Of a stretch of DNA of 64,000 bases, positions 31,580 through 39,945 are shown in pieces. A program made the translations under genes and the position numbers. This DNA is from Lumbricus rubellus. Its lineage: Eukaryota > Annelida > Clitellata > Crassiclitellata > Lumbricidae. Below the pieces are notes generated by a model. That model made no database searches. It was not told the DNA's origin and saw only the letters and a program-made list of their open reading frames with translations. Location of the stretch: NCBI GenBank assembly GCA_945859605.1, contig OX243816.1, positions 26,527,007 to 26,591,006 of the forward strand, read 5' to 3'. Numbering within the stretch: position 1 is the first letter of the stretch; each line of letters opens with the position of its first letter.

Positions 31580-33338
31580 ATTATTATTATTATCTTTTAA
31601 TATCTTCAAGACAACATATCAATAACAGGAAATACAATAAACTAGAAAAGCTATAGCTATAGTTACATGTCCTCTGGCTTCGGCTCAGCTAAAGTGCCTC
31701 GAAAGGCCACCGAGTTGAAGCGCTGGACAGTAATAGAGAGGCGTTGCAGCAAAAAACAGGTCTCTCTCATATCACCGGAAGACAATGTTAGAATGCGACC
31801 TAAATCAGACAGAAAGTCGAGGCCAATACTGCAAATGGGTCCTAAGGTCTCAAGGGCTAAAGGAACGAAACAGTGAGTGTTTACAAGAGAGACGTATTTA
31901 GTGTTTTTCCTTTCCGTTGCAATCTCGGCAGCCGCGCCCGCCGTCGAAGCCGTGGCCTGGATATATGATGGTGCAAGAGTGTCTACCACTGTCGCATCCC
32001 ACACAAGATGACGACCCGCACGCCATGGAATCATGGTAAGGCCGTCTGGTCGTCTGCCGTCCGTGCGAAGTAGACCTGGTGGCTCTTTTACTGACGGGAT
32101 TCCTGCCTTTGAAAGGGAGCGGTATATAATGTCGTTGATCGTGCTATGTCTTGCTATTCGTCCGAAGCCGAGAGAGCAAGACAGGCCGTGGCTGCCTCTG
32201 GCGTCGATTTGAGCTCCGCATGCGCAAGTGTGAGGTTCACATATTGCGGCCCCAAGTCGCAAACCGACGGCAACTCGAACATCCTCGTCATCCAGTCGTA
32301 GACCACATGCAGTTATTGGTAACGCATGGAGCCAGTCACTAGCGTGGGGCGATGAGACTGCTTTTAGTCGTGCGATGTTATATACATCCACTGTGTTTTC
32401 AAGCAGTGACTTCGCAGTTTTCTCCAACAATGGCTTGTCCCATGATGCTTGTTGATTTGTTGGCATGATTCCTGCTTTATCAAATTCTGTCTTGGAACGC
32501 CACTCGGTCGTCATTGATTGAAAGTGTGAGTCCTGTTCGAGATTAATAGAATTGAGAATGAGAGTCTGGAGAGGAAGAGTGCCTGCAGCTGATGCCAGAA
32601 AGGCTGGAAGTGCTAGCGAAGACGCTCTCCAAATCCCCAGACCACCCATCTTTATGGGCAATGAGGCTTGTGTCCATTGGTTATCGTTTAAAGAAATGTT
32701 GAGAATCTTTTCTAAACCTTTGCGTAGTTTGGTGTCGTAGGTCTCCAATTCGGGATGTTTGTCGCTTGGATGGCATCGGAGAGTGTAAACCAATTTAGGT
32801 GTACCGAGCGAACTTCTCAAAATCAGGAGTGCATCCTGCCTGGCTATGAGAGCTAATTTGTTCAGACTCTCCTCAAGTTCTTTGGTTCTACTCTCAAGAC
32901 ATTGCTGCAGCGCTTTTCCCGATGAGAGTGGAGCGCCGAGTAGCTGGGCTTCGTCCACATCAATTAGTTTAAAATCTTTAAAAGAATCGTATCCTGTATT
33001 GTTTTTGCCGCGTGTTAACACCTCGCATTTGGAACGGTTAAGTGTCAGGCCCATAGTGGAGCACGTTCTCTCGATGAAGTCAACATCAGCTGCGACCATT
33101 TCCGCCTTCCCGCCGAGGGTGAGATCGTCGAGGTATCCGAATGATATTATTATTATTATTATTATTAATATTATCACGATGATGATGATGGTTTGATTTG
33201 GTTCTTCCACAGCTATTACCTGACAACATTGGTGATCCGACAGAGTTGCTCTCTTACCTTGGACCAATGGACCACTCATGCAACGGTGAAAACAACAATG
33301 GCAACAACAGCGACGATTTATTGTCTCTATTCTCCTAG
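5915..33338 (+). CDS. ZMIZ: ZMIZ1/2-type MIZ zinc-finger co-regulator (13 exons, 5' partial)
   Basis: Join of 5915-6110, 17169-17489, 18337-18556, 19177-19545, 20026-20292, 20934-21211, 21973-22183, 23290-23395, 24366-24541, 25867-25934, 26431-26582, 28050-28846 and 33213-33338. All junctions are GT-AG and all phases agree, giving about 1,094 codons to a TAG stop. Family landmarks appear in order: [87 protein letters not shown], the SP-RING finger, and the acidic tail DDLLSLFS. Known family members are nuclear PIAS-like co-activators; the SP-RING finger is the class that supports SUMO ligation, and the C-terminus is a transactivation region. Vertebrate members are of similar length. Whether it corresponds to ZMIZ1 or ZMIZ2 cannot be decided, and a pre-duplication orthologue is likely. 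The gene starts left of the window. Confidence 0.95.
6114..6285. repeat. 8-bp CATCTAAY tandem array
   Basis: About 20 copies of CATCTAAT/CATCTAAC directly after the donor of ZMIZ exon a (the array begins within 10 bases of the splice site). Alternating T/C variants suggest a 16-bp higher-order unit. Confidence 0.9.
8015..8350. mobile_element. hAT-type MITE with 8-bp target duplication
   Basis: 336-bp element. It begins CAGTGGCGGATCCAG and ends CTGGATCCGCCACTG, perfect inverse complements. Both sides carry the 8-bp duplication ACGAGCCT (8007-8014 and 8351-8358). A CAGTGG terminus with 8-bp duplication is the hAT pattern. The interior has G-rich runs and no transposase, so it is non-autonomous. 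Confidence 0.9.
9465..9700 (+). mobile_element. Dispersed LINE 3'-end fragment
   Basis: Shares with 30605-30770 the words cttctaatgtgccactcgaaa and, farther on, attggaaggctgaggat with the spacing broadly kept. At 30463 the same sequence follows a decayed RT C-terminus, so this is taken as the 3' end of that family. Confidence 0.5.
10460..10832. mobile_element. MITE with about 27-bp terminal inverted repeats
   Basis: Left end GTGACCTGCTCTCGCATAAG matches the inverse complement of the right end (GTGACCTGGTCTAGCAAAAG), and both continue into GAGGCG. Both flanks read ATTT, a possible 4-bp target duplication. The interior is AT-rich without coding potential. Superfamily not assigned. Confidence 0.75.
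11519..15690. repeat. 30-bp minisatellite, about 139 copies, 4.2 kb
   Basis: A 30-bp unit with core GGTAAAGCAAGGTGAGGCAA is repeated without interruption inside a ZMIZ intron. Three main unit types differ at a few positions: aaggtgaggc, aaagtgaggc with gataaagg, and aaggcgatgc. Two copies are shortened, near 14875 and 15115. Because 30 is divisible by three and the unit lacks stops on the minus strand, long open frames (to 1,441 codons) arise there. They are pure 10-residue repeats with no support as genes. Degenerate copies extend to about 15780. Confidence 0.98.
15869..16546. repeat. (ATTC)n-derived array with CTTT interruptions
   Basis: About 680 bp of ATTC tetranucleotides periodically interrupted by TTTC and by TATT and CGTT variants. 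The interruption pattern repeats in blocks of about 120 bp (compare about 16020-16140 with 16120-16220). It adjoins the 30-bp array with about 80 bp between. Two open frames of about 250 codons (Phe-Ile-His-Ser repeats) are artefacts. Confidence 0.95.
16680..16748. repeat. (ATG)n trinucleotide run
   Basis: About 18 ATG/GAT triplets followed by four ACG triplets in the ZMIZ intron. Comparable (GAT)n runs occur at about 24255-24290 and 39918-40010. Confidence 0.9.
17169..17489 (+). CDS. ZMIZ: ZMIZ exon b: Gln-rich region with [10 protein letters not shown] motif
   Basis: Acceptor ttttgcag at 17168. The first base completes a split Asn codon (phase 2). Encodes a Gln run, the family motif [10 protein letters not shown] and a Ser/Tyr/Asn-rich low-complexity stretch ([16 protein letters not shown]). 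Donor gtaagt at 17490, phase 2. An overlapping frame of similar length is a shadow, as only this frame carries the motif and the matching phases. Confidence 0.95.
18337..18556 (+). CDS. ZMIZ: ZMIZ exon c: Gly/Ser/Thr/Ala-rich linker
   Basis: Acceptor atttctgcag at 18336, donor gttagc at 18557; phases 2 in, 0 out. The product is low-complexity ([18 protein letters not shown]). No family motif is visible, so the assignment rests on splice sites, phase and position between certain exons. Confidence 0.8.
19177..19545 (+). CDS. ZMIZ: ZMIZ exon d: Gly/Pro/Met-rich region
   Basis: Acceptor gctgatgcag at 19176, donor gtacaa at 19546; phase 0 in and out. Encodes Gly/Pro/Met-rich sequence with a run of Pro residues and a segment [19 protein letters not shown], which resembles the KRPYPGEPNYGNQQYG region of vertebrate members. 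Confidence 0.88.
20026..20292 (+). CDS. ZMIZ: ZMIZ exon e: Gly/Gln/Asn/Met-rich region
   Basis: Acceptor ttcttctgcag at 20025, donor gtgggt at 20293; 89 codons, phase 0 in and out. Contains a short internal duplication of [14 protein letters not shown] and a Gly-rich stretch. Low-complexity, prion-like composition; assigned by splice sites and position. Confidence 0.85.
20404..20742. repeat. 15-bp minisatellite
   Basis: About 20 copies of AATATAAGTTTACAG in the ZMIZ intron between exons e and f. The open frame repeating Ile-Ser-Leu-Gln-Asn across it has no acceptor or donor and is an artefact. Confidence 0.96.
20934..21211 (+). CDS. ZMIZ: ZMIZ exon f: conserved pre-MIZ region, first half
   Basis: Acceptor gttgattcag at 20933, phase 0. 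Encodes [17 protein letters not shown], then the strongly conserved [31 protein letters not shown] and QTLMWR. The exon ends AG|gtaggt at 21212 in phase 2. This last splice site and the preceding 24 exonic bases are repeated seven times downstream. Only this first donor keeps the frame, since reading on meets TAG at 21213. Confidence 0.96.
21177..21462 (+). repeat. 35-bp minisatellite containing exon end plus splice donor
   Basis: Eight donors lie at 21212, 21247, 21282, 21317, 21352, 21387, 21422 and 21457. Each is preceded by the same exonic sequence GTCTATCAGACACTCATGTG followed by GAG. Seven have gtaggtgtct downstream; the last has gtgagtgtct. The unit is 35 bp, so successive copies shift the frame. 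The copies are identical except for one c/t difference in the first. Confidence 0.98.
21973..22183 (+). CDS. ZMIZ: ZMIZ exon g: conserved pre-MIZ region, second half
   Basis: Acceptor ttttttgaag at 21972; phase 2, completing Arg. Encodes [57 protein letters not shown], all near-identical to the family. Donor gtatgt at 22184, phase 0. Confidence 0.97.
22555..22722 (-). mobile_element. Retroposon tail with (ATTC)n
   Basis: The tail word gtcaataaaatctatt is followed by ATTC repeats. An antisense copy of the dispersed tail then follows (catagcacctcattgaaag, actactcagaggc). This suggests two tails abutting through a shared tetranucleotide tract. It lies in the intron between ZMIZ exons g and h. 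Confidence 0.55.
22827..23220. repeat. 34-bp minisatellite with palindromic core
   Basis: About 11 units of roughly 34 bp built on CACATGATGGCATGTG plus AAAGAACCGAAGTAAG. The core is a near-palindrome with CACATG and CATGTG on either side, each an E-box hexamer. Every full unit also contains GAA|GTAAGA, resembling a splice donor on the ZMIZ sense strand. The array ends 70 bp before ZMIZ exon h. Confidence 0.95.
23290..23395 (+). CDS. ZMIZ: ZMIZ exon h
   Basis: Acceptor tgttttcag at 23289, phase 0. Encodes [18 protein letters not shown] then [17 protein letters not shown], essentially the vertebrate sequence. Donor gtatgt at 23396, phase 1. Confidence 0.97.
24166..24291. repeat. (GAT)n-rich tract
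   Basis: Imperfect GAT/GATGGT triplets leading to a pure (GAT) run at about 24255-24288, in the intron before ZMIZ exon i. Confidence 0.9.
24366..24541 (+). CDS. ZMIZ: ZMIZ exon i: first half of the SP-RING/MIZ finger
   Basis: Acceptor gtgtttag at 24365 in phase 1 gives IKRSF as in the family. A Ser/Asn-rich spacer follows, then [16 protein letters not shown] and the zinc-binding stretch GHDCKHIQ. Cys and His ligands of the SP-RING are present. Donor gtgaga at 24542, phase 0. Confidence 0.97.
25276..25634. mobile_element. hAT-type MITE with 8-bp target duplication
   Basis: 359-bp element with ends CATAGGCGCCCGCA and (inverse complement) CATGGGTGCCCGCA. It is flanked by perfect 8-bp duplications AGATCGGT (25268-25275 and 25635-25642). 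No coding sequence. It carries a G-run near the left end and a C-run near the right. Confidence 0.85.
25867..25934 (+). CDS. ZMIZ: ZMIZ exon j: second half of the MIZ finger
   Basis: Acceptor gtttgcag at 25866. Encodes [20 protein letters not shown] then IC, with the Cys pair C-P-I-C closing the SP-RING. Only 68 bp. Donor gtatgt at 25935, phase 2. Confidence 0.97.
26431..26582 (+). CDS. ZMIZ: ZMIZ exon k: post-MIZ helix
   Basis: Acceptor tttcaacag at 26430. Encodes [19 protein letters not shown], then [18 protein letters not shown] as in the family. Donor gtcagg at 26583, phase 1. If the donor is skipped, 34 further codons run into retroposon-like sequence and stop at TGA 26681-26683, with AATAAA at 26696. 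Confidence 0.95.
26583..26715 (+). mobile_element. Retroposon 3' end with internal poly(A) signal
   Basis: The sequence cctgaagaagaaaggtcaat then AAATCTATTG resembles the 3' end of a non-LTR element, and its tail word gtcaataaaatctatt recurs at 22560. AATAAA is at 26696-26701, immediately after the ZMIZ exon k donor and in the sense orientation. Confidence 0.5.
27047..27203. repeat. Tandem duplication of about 75 bp
   Basis: Two copies of a segment starting ATTTCTCAGATTAGCGACGG and ending gatctgtgcattcag. The second copy carries an extra 11-bp internal duplication of ttttaatttgt. Confidence 0.9.
27500..27680. repeat. 25-bp minisatellite, about 7 copies
   Basis: Unit AAGTCATCATTATCAAGTGA plus CAGGG is repeated about seven times with near identity in the intron before ZMIZ exon l. 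Confidence 0.95.
28050..28846 (+). CDS. ZMIZ: ZMIZ exon l: large Gly-, Pro- and Thr-rich linker
   Basis: Acceptor ttcatatag at 28049, phase 1 (completing Gly). The 797-bp exon encodes an N-terminal Asn/Gly/Ser stretch, a pure poly-Gly/Val tract at about 28192-28282, then repeated PxTPLDG/TPxNG-like motifs and a Ser/Asp-rich acidic end ([18 protein letters not shown]). Donor gtaagt at 28847, phase 0. The poly-Gly tract and TP-motif repeats are poorly conserved in composition, but position and phase are firm. Confidence 0.93.
28954..30287. mobile_element. hAT-type element, 1.33 kb, 8-bp target duplication
   Basis: Ends CAGGCCCGGATCTAC and (inverse complement) CAGGCCCGGATTAACC, with subterminal GGGGCCC-rich repeats on both sides. 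Flanking 8-bp duplication TATGTGTA (28946-28953 and 30288-30295). I found no transposase frame in the interior, so it is non-autonomous or decayed. Confidence 0.9.
30430..30780 (+). mobile_element. LINE 3' fragment with RT C-terminal remnant
   Basis: The frame from about 30463 to 30660 gives [16 protein letters not shown] and [15 protein letters not shown], matching the C-terminal signature (RGR..W.D.I..W, AQDRDKWR) of L1/jockey-type polymerases, then SNVPLE. The 3' untranslated words recur at 9465-9700. It lies in the last ZMIZ intron. Confidence 0.65.
30989..31033. repeat. (ATT)n tract
   Basis: About 12 ATT triplets followed by degenerate ones. It bounds the 3' end of the first REL-type LINE copy (minus strand). 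Confidence 0.9.
31034..31536 (-). mobile_element. REL-endonuclease (R4/Dong-like) LINE copy 1, 5'-truncated
   Basis: The minus frame from 31536 to 31042 encodes the C-terminal end of a polyprotein: [55 protein letters not shown]. The RPDG...W...WD/NVT pattern matches the C-terminal restriction-like endonuclease of the R2/R4 group. It is only about 25% of a full element. (ATT)n lies on both sides. It is paralogous to, but clearly diverged from, the copy at 31593-33144. Confidence 0.75.
31537..31592. repeat. (ATT)n tract between two LINE copies
   Basis: About 18 ATT triplets with one AAT interruption, lying between the 5' junction of copy 1 and the 3' end of copy 2. Confidence 0.9.
31593..33144 (-). 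mobile_element. REL-endonuclease (R4/Dong-like) LINE copy 2, 5'-truncated
   Basis: The minus frame is open from about 33144 to 31663. It starts within reverse transcriptase at [11 protein letters not shown] (the YxDD active-site motif), continues through [12 protein letters not shown], a long thumb region, a Cys/His cluster [17 protein letters not shown], then [20 protein letters not shown] and [11 protein letters not shown] at the C-terminus. Upstream residues in the open frame are antisense to the last ZMIZ exon and the (ATT)n tract and do not belong to the element. It is in opposite orientation to ZMIZ and ends 69 bp before its last exon. About 490 codons open without a stop suggests a recent copy. 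Confidence 0.85.
33145..33175. repeat. (ATT)n tract at LINE 5' junction
   Basis: ATT triplets, then a (GATGAT) run, lie immediately between the truncated LINE and the acceptor of the last ZMIZ exon. Confidence 0.85.
33213..33338 (+). CDS. ZMIZ: ZMIZ last exon m: acidic C-terminus
   Basis: Acceptor cttccacag at 33212, phase 0. Encodes [18 protein letters not shown], an Asn/Gly spacer, and SDDLLSLFS then TAG at 33336-33338. This matches the family C-terminus (LLPELTNPDELLSYLDP ... DDLLSLF). Confidence 0.97.
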   Translation, partial: LLPDNIGDPTELLSYLGPMDHSCNGENNNGNNSDDLLSLFS

Positions 33339-34590
33339 TTCATGAGATCTGCCTGCGTTCTGACAGGCGGCTGAGTTATATGTTGGAATGACTGAAGAAG
33401 CGTCACGGGATCATCCTACAAAACAATCGACTCTTGATTCGGATGAAGATGATCGATGACTGATATGTTGATCAGACTCGTATCTTACGATGACGACTTT
33501 ATTTTGGATTTCTCGCTCGGTGAGACTGACGTCGTCATTGAGAAATGCAGATTTGCTGTTGGGCTTATGCTCACTCTCTCGTCACACAAATGAAAGGAAA
33601 CGACGACGTTTTTCGTGCATTTTGCAAAATGATGCAATTCAAGACAACTCAGATGTTGAGACTGTAGCTTATTATATTGTATTTTGTGTGGAAAAAATGA
33701 GTTTTTTCTCAGTCAGTATGGCTGTTTGTAATTAATTGTTTTAGGTGACTATGTATATGATAATATGATTATGATCAGCAATGTCAAATCAAGAATGTTC
33801 ATTGAGAGGAGGCTTCTGAATGGCTCTATGTTGTTTAGTTACATCAATTTAGACACTGCTTAATTACAACACATTTCCAGTGGAGTCGGTATAATTAATC
33901 AGAGTCACTATTCTTATGCATTTCTGTTGGGCTATTTGCCAAAAGGATTGCTGATTAAGTGCTCGCTCTCTCTCCTCTGTCTTTCTCTGGCCAGTCTCAG
34001 TTGGATGGCCATTCCTCCATTTTCTGTCTTTATTCAGAATTTTAGAGCGGCCTGTATTCATCATCTGTCTCAGTTGATTATGAAAATCATTGTAAACATT
34101 CAGTTGTTAGAATGGTTGTTATTGTGACCAGTTTATTGTCAGACTTTATCGGCAAAAACTTTATCAATCGTTTTTTGTTCGACTGAGTTGAGGATGGTGA
34201 CTTATGAAGATATTTTGGTTTGTCTAAATTGAGTTGATTAATTATATGTATAACTCATGTGATAAGAAAATTATTATTTTCCGTTCTGTTGCGTATTATT
34301 GAACTAAGTAGCAGTTATCAGGTGAATTAAAACGATAGAATGTCATAATTTTGCCACACATGACAAATGTCATGATGCTGCAGTTAGTTTCTGTCTCTTT
34401 TTCGTTTATTTAAAAAAAGTCTGTCTCATGCGATGACCATTAACCACAATAACCAGCCCAGTTATTCATATGAATCTAATTATGTGAGGCTTGAATGTTG
34501 AGACGATAATATTATGCAAATTTTCACTTTCAAATGAACCAATATATTGTTATGAATTTATATCGAAATAAAGTGCAAAAAGGCAATGGT
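33339..34590 (+). other. ZMIZ 3' UTR and poly(A) signal
   Basis: No further coding sequence follows the stop. The first convincing AATAAA after it is at 34567-34572, which would give a 3' UTR of about 1.25 kb. The end point is an inference. Confidence 0.55.
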
Positions 34591-35784
34591 TAAGGTAGAA
34601 AATTGCTTTAGACCAGTGCTCCTCCTCCTCCTCCTCCTCCTCCTCCTCTTCCTCCTCAGACTTCTAAATGCTACAGACCGGTAATTGTTTTACAGCGGCC
34701 GGTGCTTTGCAACATCAGCTGACATATAAACCCTAATTTCATTGTTTATTATGATTGTCCTTTTGCTATTGTTTCATGTTAAGACTAGTTTGTACTAAGT
34801 ATGAACATGGTTGTATTGTCATTTTCAAGTTTTACACTGTATACAATTTTAATATTCAATATTTTATTTGTGTAGGACTACGATCAAAATTATGATTTCA
34901 CTAATCAATTCACATCCCAGTATCCAGATATTTGTGAACTGGTCATGGACCTGTGTACTGTGTAGGCCTACTACAATTTGCGTGATACTGTTTAGAACAT
35001 TACTTACTGTAAACCCTGTAAATGTGGGAAGAGTCTGATATTTTAATCAACTCTGTACATGGCATCTAACTGACAAAATGGTGGTGTTAATCACGTTGGT
35101 TGTTGGGTCTTGGAGTTGGTGTGTGTGTGTGTGCGGGTGGATGGATGAACAGCAGGTGAATAGTTAGACCCCACCACCCCCACTACCCGAAGTAGATGTA
35201 CATGAAACACAGAGAGGTGATTTGTGATAATATTTTATGTTCCCCTTCCTCATAATTTTATTCAGCAACATATGCCTGCTGAACAGAAACTCTCAAACTG
35301 TCTTTCCACGCACTACCATCAATGAATGCTTCTTTGTGAATCGTAATCAAAGCGATGTAGAATTGACGCTGATTCGCCTTTCCCTATGATGATCAAATAC
35401 CGTAGATAAAATGAAGTCACTAACGTTTCATAGCCTTGAATGTCTCAGGCCACTTACTCAAGACAATGCTACTCTCCTTCAGCTCTTCTTGCAAATTCAT
35501 CATAGCCAAACAGTAGCATACTCATTACTCATTTGTAGTCCCATAGTTGAGCTTAAGTTTCTTTTACAGATATTAAAGATTTCTGTTGTATAAATACCTT
35601 CCAATAAACTCTTCTTCCTCTTGCCTAACCATGTTTGTATATCAACCCAAAATGTAGTGTTTACATTTGTATTAGTTAGTTTAATTTTATTATTATTATT
35701 AGTTCTTATTTATTTAGTGCCACTATATAATGGCTAAGCATCAATCAATGCAATTGCTAGTGAAGATACGCCTGCTGCCTATGG

Positions 35785-35912
35785 TTGACTCGTCAATGTT
35801 TAACAGGCTCCTTACAACGTTTTATCACTGTGGTTGAACTGGGAGCACCTCTGAGTGAACTTCTTGAAGGACACTATATAAATTCTTGAAATTAATGAAT
35901 GAATGAATGACT
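35785..35912 (+). mobile_element. CR1/L2-like retroposon 3' end
   Basis: Near-copy of the 3' end at 62985-63130: ctgctgcctatggttgactc, ggttgaactgggagcacctc, cactatataaattcttgaaa, then (TGAA)n. Confidence 0.85.
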
Positions 35913-36294
35913 TGGTTCAAACTCCTTACGTGGTTACACTGTCTCAATGAAGATTCAGAGCAGCTCTTATGCTCTCCGTGTTACACAGCCTCTAACCAAT
36001 TGACTTCCAAGCCATGTCGCACATTAATTACATAGAGCATAGGTTACTGTGATCTAAGACCAGAAGAACACAACTTTCTTGCATATTGTTTGTTCAAGTT
36101 AGAAGCTGTTTTAATTTGGAAGAAAGAAATCTATGTTAATCCGCATTTTGTTATGATCTGTTAAAATTAATTTTGACAAAAAATTATGTTCTCAGATGAA
36201 GTAGGTTTTCATATAATATTATTTGCCTTTATTTGTGCGTGTGCATATATATTAATACATATTATGTAAAATTCTACATTTTATATTATATATA

Positions 36295-37081
36295 CACTGT
36301 GTCCGGATAAAAAGTAGCCCCCACAAACAAGTGTCATAACTCGGTCAAAACATTTTGGATTTGTCTGAAATTTTAAACACAACAACAGTTACCATATTTA
36401 CACGAGATTCCAAAGTCGTTTGCAAATATTCGCGAGTTTGTCAAATTTATGAGCGTTTGCGTTGTAGCACCGACAAATTGAACTTTCCAACATGGAAAAC
36501 CTGAAAGGAAGTGAAATTCAGCTATTATGGTGCCAAAAAATATGTTTCTTGTTTTCGGACACACGATCGTAGACGTAGTAGGTTAATAGCTATCCCGGGA
36601 GACACTCGGCTTCATATCTTGCAGCTGTAGCCGTCCAGCAGTCCAGACTTTGATCCGGAGTACATGTACTGGAGGAGCGTGTTTTTCGTTCGCGCGTAGT
36701 CGCGTATTCATGACATCGATAACCGTAGGGCGTAGGGCGCGTCTGTTTGAAGATTGGCAGTTGCTTAACCAGGTGATCATCGACAGGACCATAGCGTCTA
36801 AGTTTACGGCCGTGTGTCCATGAAAAAGATGGACATTTTGAACACTATATTTAGCTGAATTTCACTTCCTTTCAGGTTTTCCATGTTGGAAAGTTCAATT
36901 TTTCGGTGCTCCAACGCAAACACTTATAAATTTGACAAACTCACGTATATTTCTAATCGGTTTTAGAATCTCGTGTAAATATGGCCGCTGTTGCTGTGTT
37001 TGAAATTTCAGACAAATCCCAAACGTTTTGGCCGAGTTATGACACTTTTTTGTGGGGGCTACTTTTTACCCGGACACAGTG
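36295..37081 (+). mobile_element. mariner-type element with long inverted repeats
   Basis: 787 bp with ends CACTGTGTCCGG and CCGGACACAGTG, flanked by TA on both sides. The inverted repeats extend about 230 bp (compare 36295-36525 with 36850-37081). The interior holds a short plus-strand remnant PSSSPDFDPEYMYWRSV, resembling the WPxxSPDLxPxDFxxWG motif of mariner transposases. It is decayed and non-autonomous. Confidence 0.85.
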
Positions 37082-38212
37082 TATATGCATGTATAATGCA
37101 TGCATATATATATACAACATGTCTGTTTCTTACTCAGTTTGTTTCTCTTGCTCTCTCATTAAAGCAATCTGTGTTAACAGAACACAAAAAATACAGACTT
37201 TTATATATTTGCTAATTTCATCTTTATGAAATAATCTGCTAAGTACTGCTTTCATTTTCGATTGTCTTTCTCTTACCTTATCATGAACACAATCTTTGCT
37301 TGCTGCTTTTGTGTGTAATGTATGGGGTAGTTGCTCTTTGAACTTTGCTTGACCCCTCCGCTTAAGGATTTCTTAGAACTGCGCACCTCCCCCCTTTCCA
37401 TTTCCATCCTCCATCATAAATTGTTTTTCCAAATCGGATGACGATAAATATTTTGGGTTAGTTTTAACAGAACAAAAATGCTTTTAGAGCTGCACAAATT
37501 CATTTGGAACTTTTTGTGTGTGGATCTGCGCAGTAAATAAGAGCCCAGGCCTTAGATGTGTATTTTTGATTGGTCACGTCATTACACAAGCTTGCCAAGT
37601 TTGAGCCTTGGAATGAACTCTTAATTCTTTAACTTTGAAATCACAGTGTCTGTACTCGGTCGGAGAAACTTATAAGAAAGTTAAATTCGTTTATTAATTA
37701 TATCATATAATTATTTTTAGTGCTACATAATAGTATTTATCCTGAGAAATCACTGTTTAGAAGCCTTAATTAAAAATTGTTACTGCCTCTTCCATAAATT
37801 CATGCATTGTAGTTGGTCGACCTATAATTCATTCAGCTGAGCCATTTGATCAAATAGATGTAGCTTTAGTTAGTTATCCTGTTCACCAGAGTAATTGCAA
37901 GTATATGAAATGAAACCTTTGTTGCAGCTTTCATTGTTCTCAATGCTCGAGCCTTTGATGGGCCATGTAAATTCCATTAATTTATTAAACCGTCATTATT
38001 TATGTTTAAATTATTAGTTATAATTTAGTTAATTGAATTCCTATTTATATTTTACTTATAAATTTCATTGATTGATATAATTGATTGATATAATATTAAG
38101 CTGATCAAAAGAAGAACTGCCATGTGGATGAAGGAAGGAGGTTCGAGTGTTTCTGTGAGATGCAATTCATTGATTGATTGATTGATTCATTCATTGATTG
38201 ATTGATTGATTC

Positions 38213-38247
<35 letters not shown>

Positions 38248-38744
38248 CATTCATTGATTGATTGATTCATTGATGCATGGTTTTCTCCTTTTCATTGAAT
38301 CTTCATTCATCGTTTTTAGGTTTCATTGTCTTTTCGTTTTGTTTGTACAGTAAAACTTTTATATGATGACACACAGACACACACACACACACACATACAC
38401 ACACACACACACACAGACACATCTTGATGGTCTGCGCAATTCTAAATCATGATTGCAGCTTTTGACATCTTATCATTTGCTTTCGCAAGTCGTAGCAATA
38501 TTATGTTTTAACGATGATGCAGTGGCTTAGCTATGATATTATGATATAATACTAATTTTCATGATGTTACGATGATATTGTTTGTTAATAAGTGCTGTGA
38601 CATGTTATAACAATGTTATCATGTGTTATGAAGTGATGTCATGCATTCAGAGTTATTGAAAATGCTTCTATATCATGAGAGAATTATCCAGTATTGATGA
38701 TGAGTACATGTGCTAACAATTTTACTCTTCTGTTCTCAGCCATC

Positions 38745-39110
38745 CTCGATCCGAGGGTCGGTCGCATCATGTACAATGTTCCTCCAACGCTTCCTGTCCT
38801 CCATCAGTCTGATCATTTCTCCCAATGTCAATCCAGTCCATTCCTTTATGTTACCCAACCAGTTTGTTCTTGTGCCCTGCATGATGTCTTTCTCAATGCA
38901 TGTTCCCTCTCTTCACATGATGTGACCAAAATAAATCATTTTTCTTTCTTTTACTGTCTTCAGCAGATTGCTCTCCACTACTGCCACCTCCACCGCCCAT
39001 TCATTTGTCCGTTTTTCCGTCCATGATATTTTCATGATCATTCTCAGACATTTCATCTCGAATGCTTCTATTCTTCTCTCCTCTTTCTTCTTCCTCACTG
39101 GAGGAGGAGG
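38745..39110 (-). mobile_element. Decayed RTE-like LINE polymerase C-terminus
   Basis: The minus translation reads IEAFEMKCLRMIMKISWTEK, RTNEW and LLKTVKERKMIYFGHIM, the same domain as at 41075-41505 but more diverged and broken. Confidence 0.7.
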
Positions 39111-39913
39111 AGGAGAGACGAACAGGGACAATTTTACTATGATTTGTTAAATCATTTTGCATACAATTGAAATTGAAGCTACATTTAGCTCACTTTGTAA
39201 GATGTTACACCAGCTAAGATATATGCCGGCCTTCCAGATAATTATCCACAAAGATTCAGCTTGTAATCTGTCAGTGTAGTAGTACCTTGGATTTGTTCTT
39301 CTCATAACATAATAGAAAAACAAGTGTTTTAAAGTGAACCGTTTCTCTTAACGTTATGTCATCTTTCCCATCATTTCAATTACACTTTCAGTTTCTCTTT
39401 CAACATGACCCACTCAGATTTTGCATGACTTATTTTAAAAAATTTAGCTCTAGGCATTTATAAGTTAGGAAAAGACTTTCGTACTTGAAATAGTGGAATT
39501 AAGTGGTTATTGGTTAGTGAAGTATTAGTAGAGTGAAGACAGTGTTCTGGAGATCAACAGTATGATGTCAGAGTTTTATCACATACAAGCCTTACAGCTG
39601 CTCTCCAAGGAATCATGCGCATTATATTAATGTTGTATTAATTTAAGTGTCCCGTTTTATCTAAGATGATTTCACATGTTTTTAAACTCACATTTCTTGT
39701 TGCTTTCACAATACTTACTGACCCGGGAATCGAAGCGAGATCACAGATGGTTGAACAAATCCTACTTGCTGGCCTCTTGGCTGACCACAAGAACATAGCA
39801 TAGGTAGAAGTTTACATTGAATGAGAAAGTATGGTTTAATGGTTTGAATGCAAAGTGTTGTTAATGTGTGTTGCAGAATTTTGATACGTTGTCAAGTGTT
39901 GTGACGCAATGAC

Positions 39914-39945
<32 letters not shown>

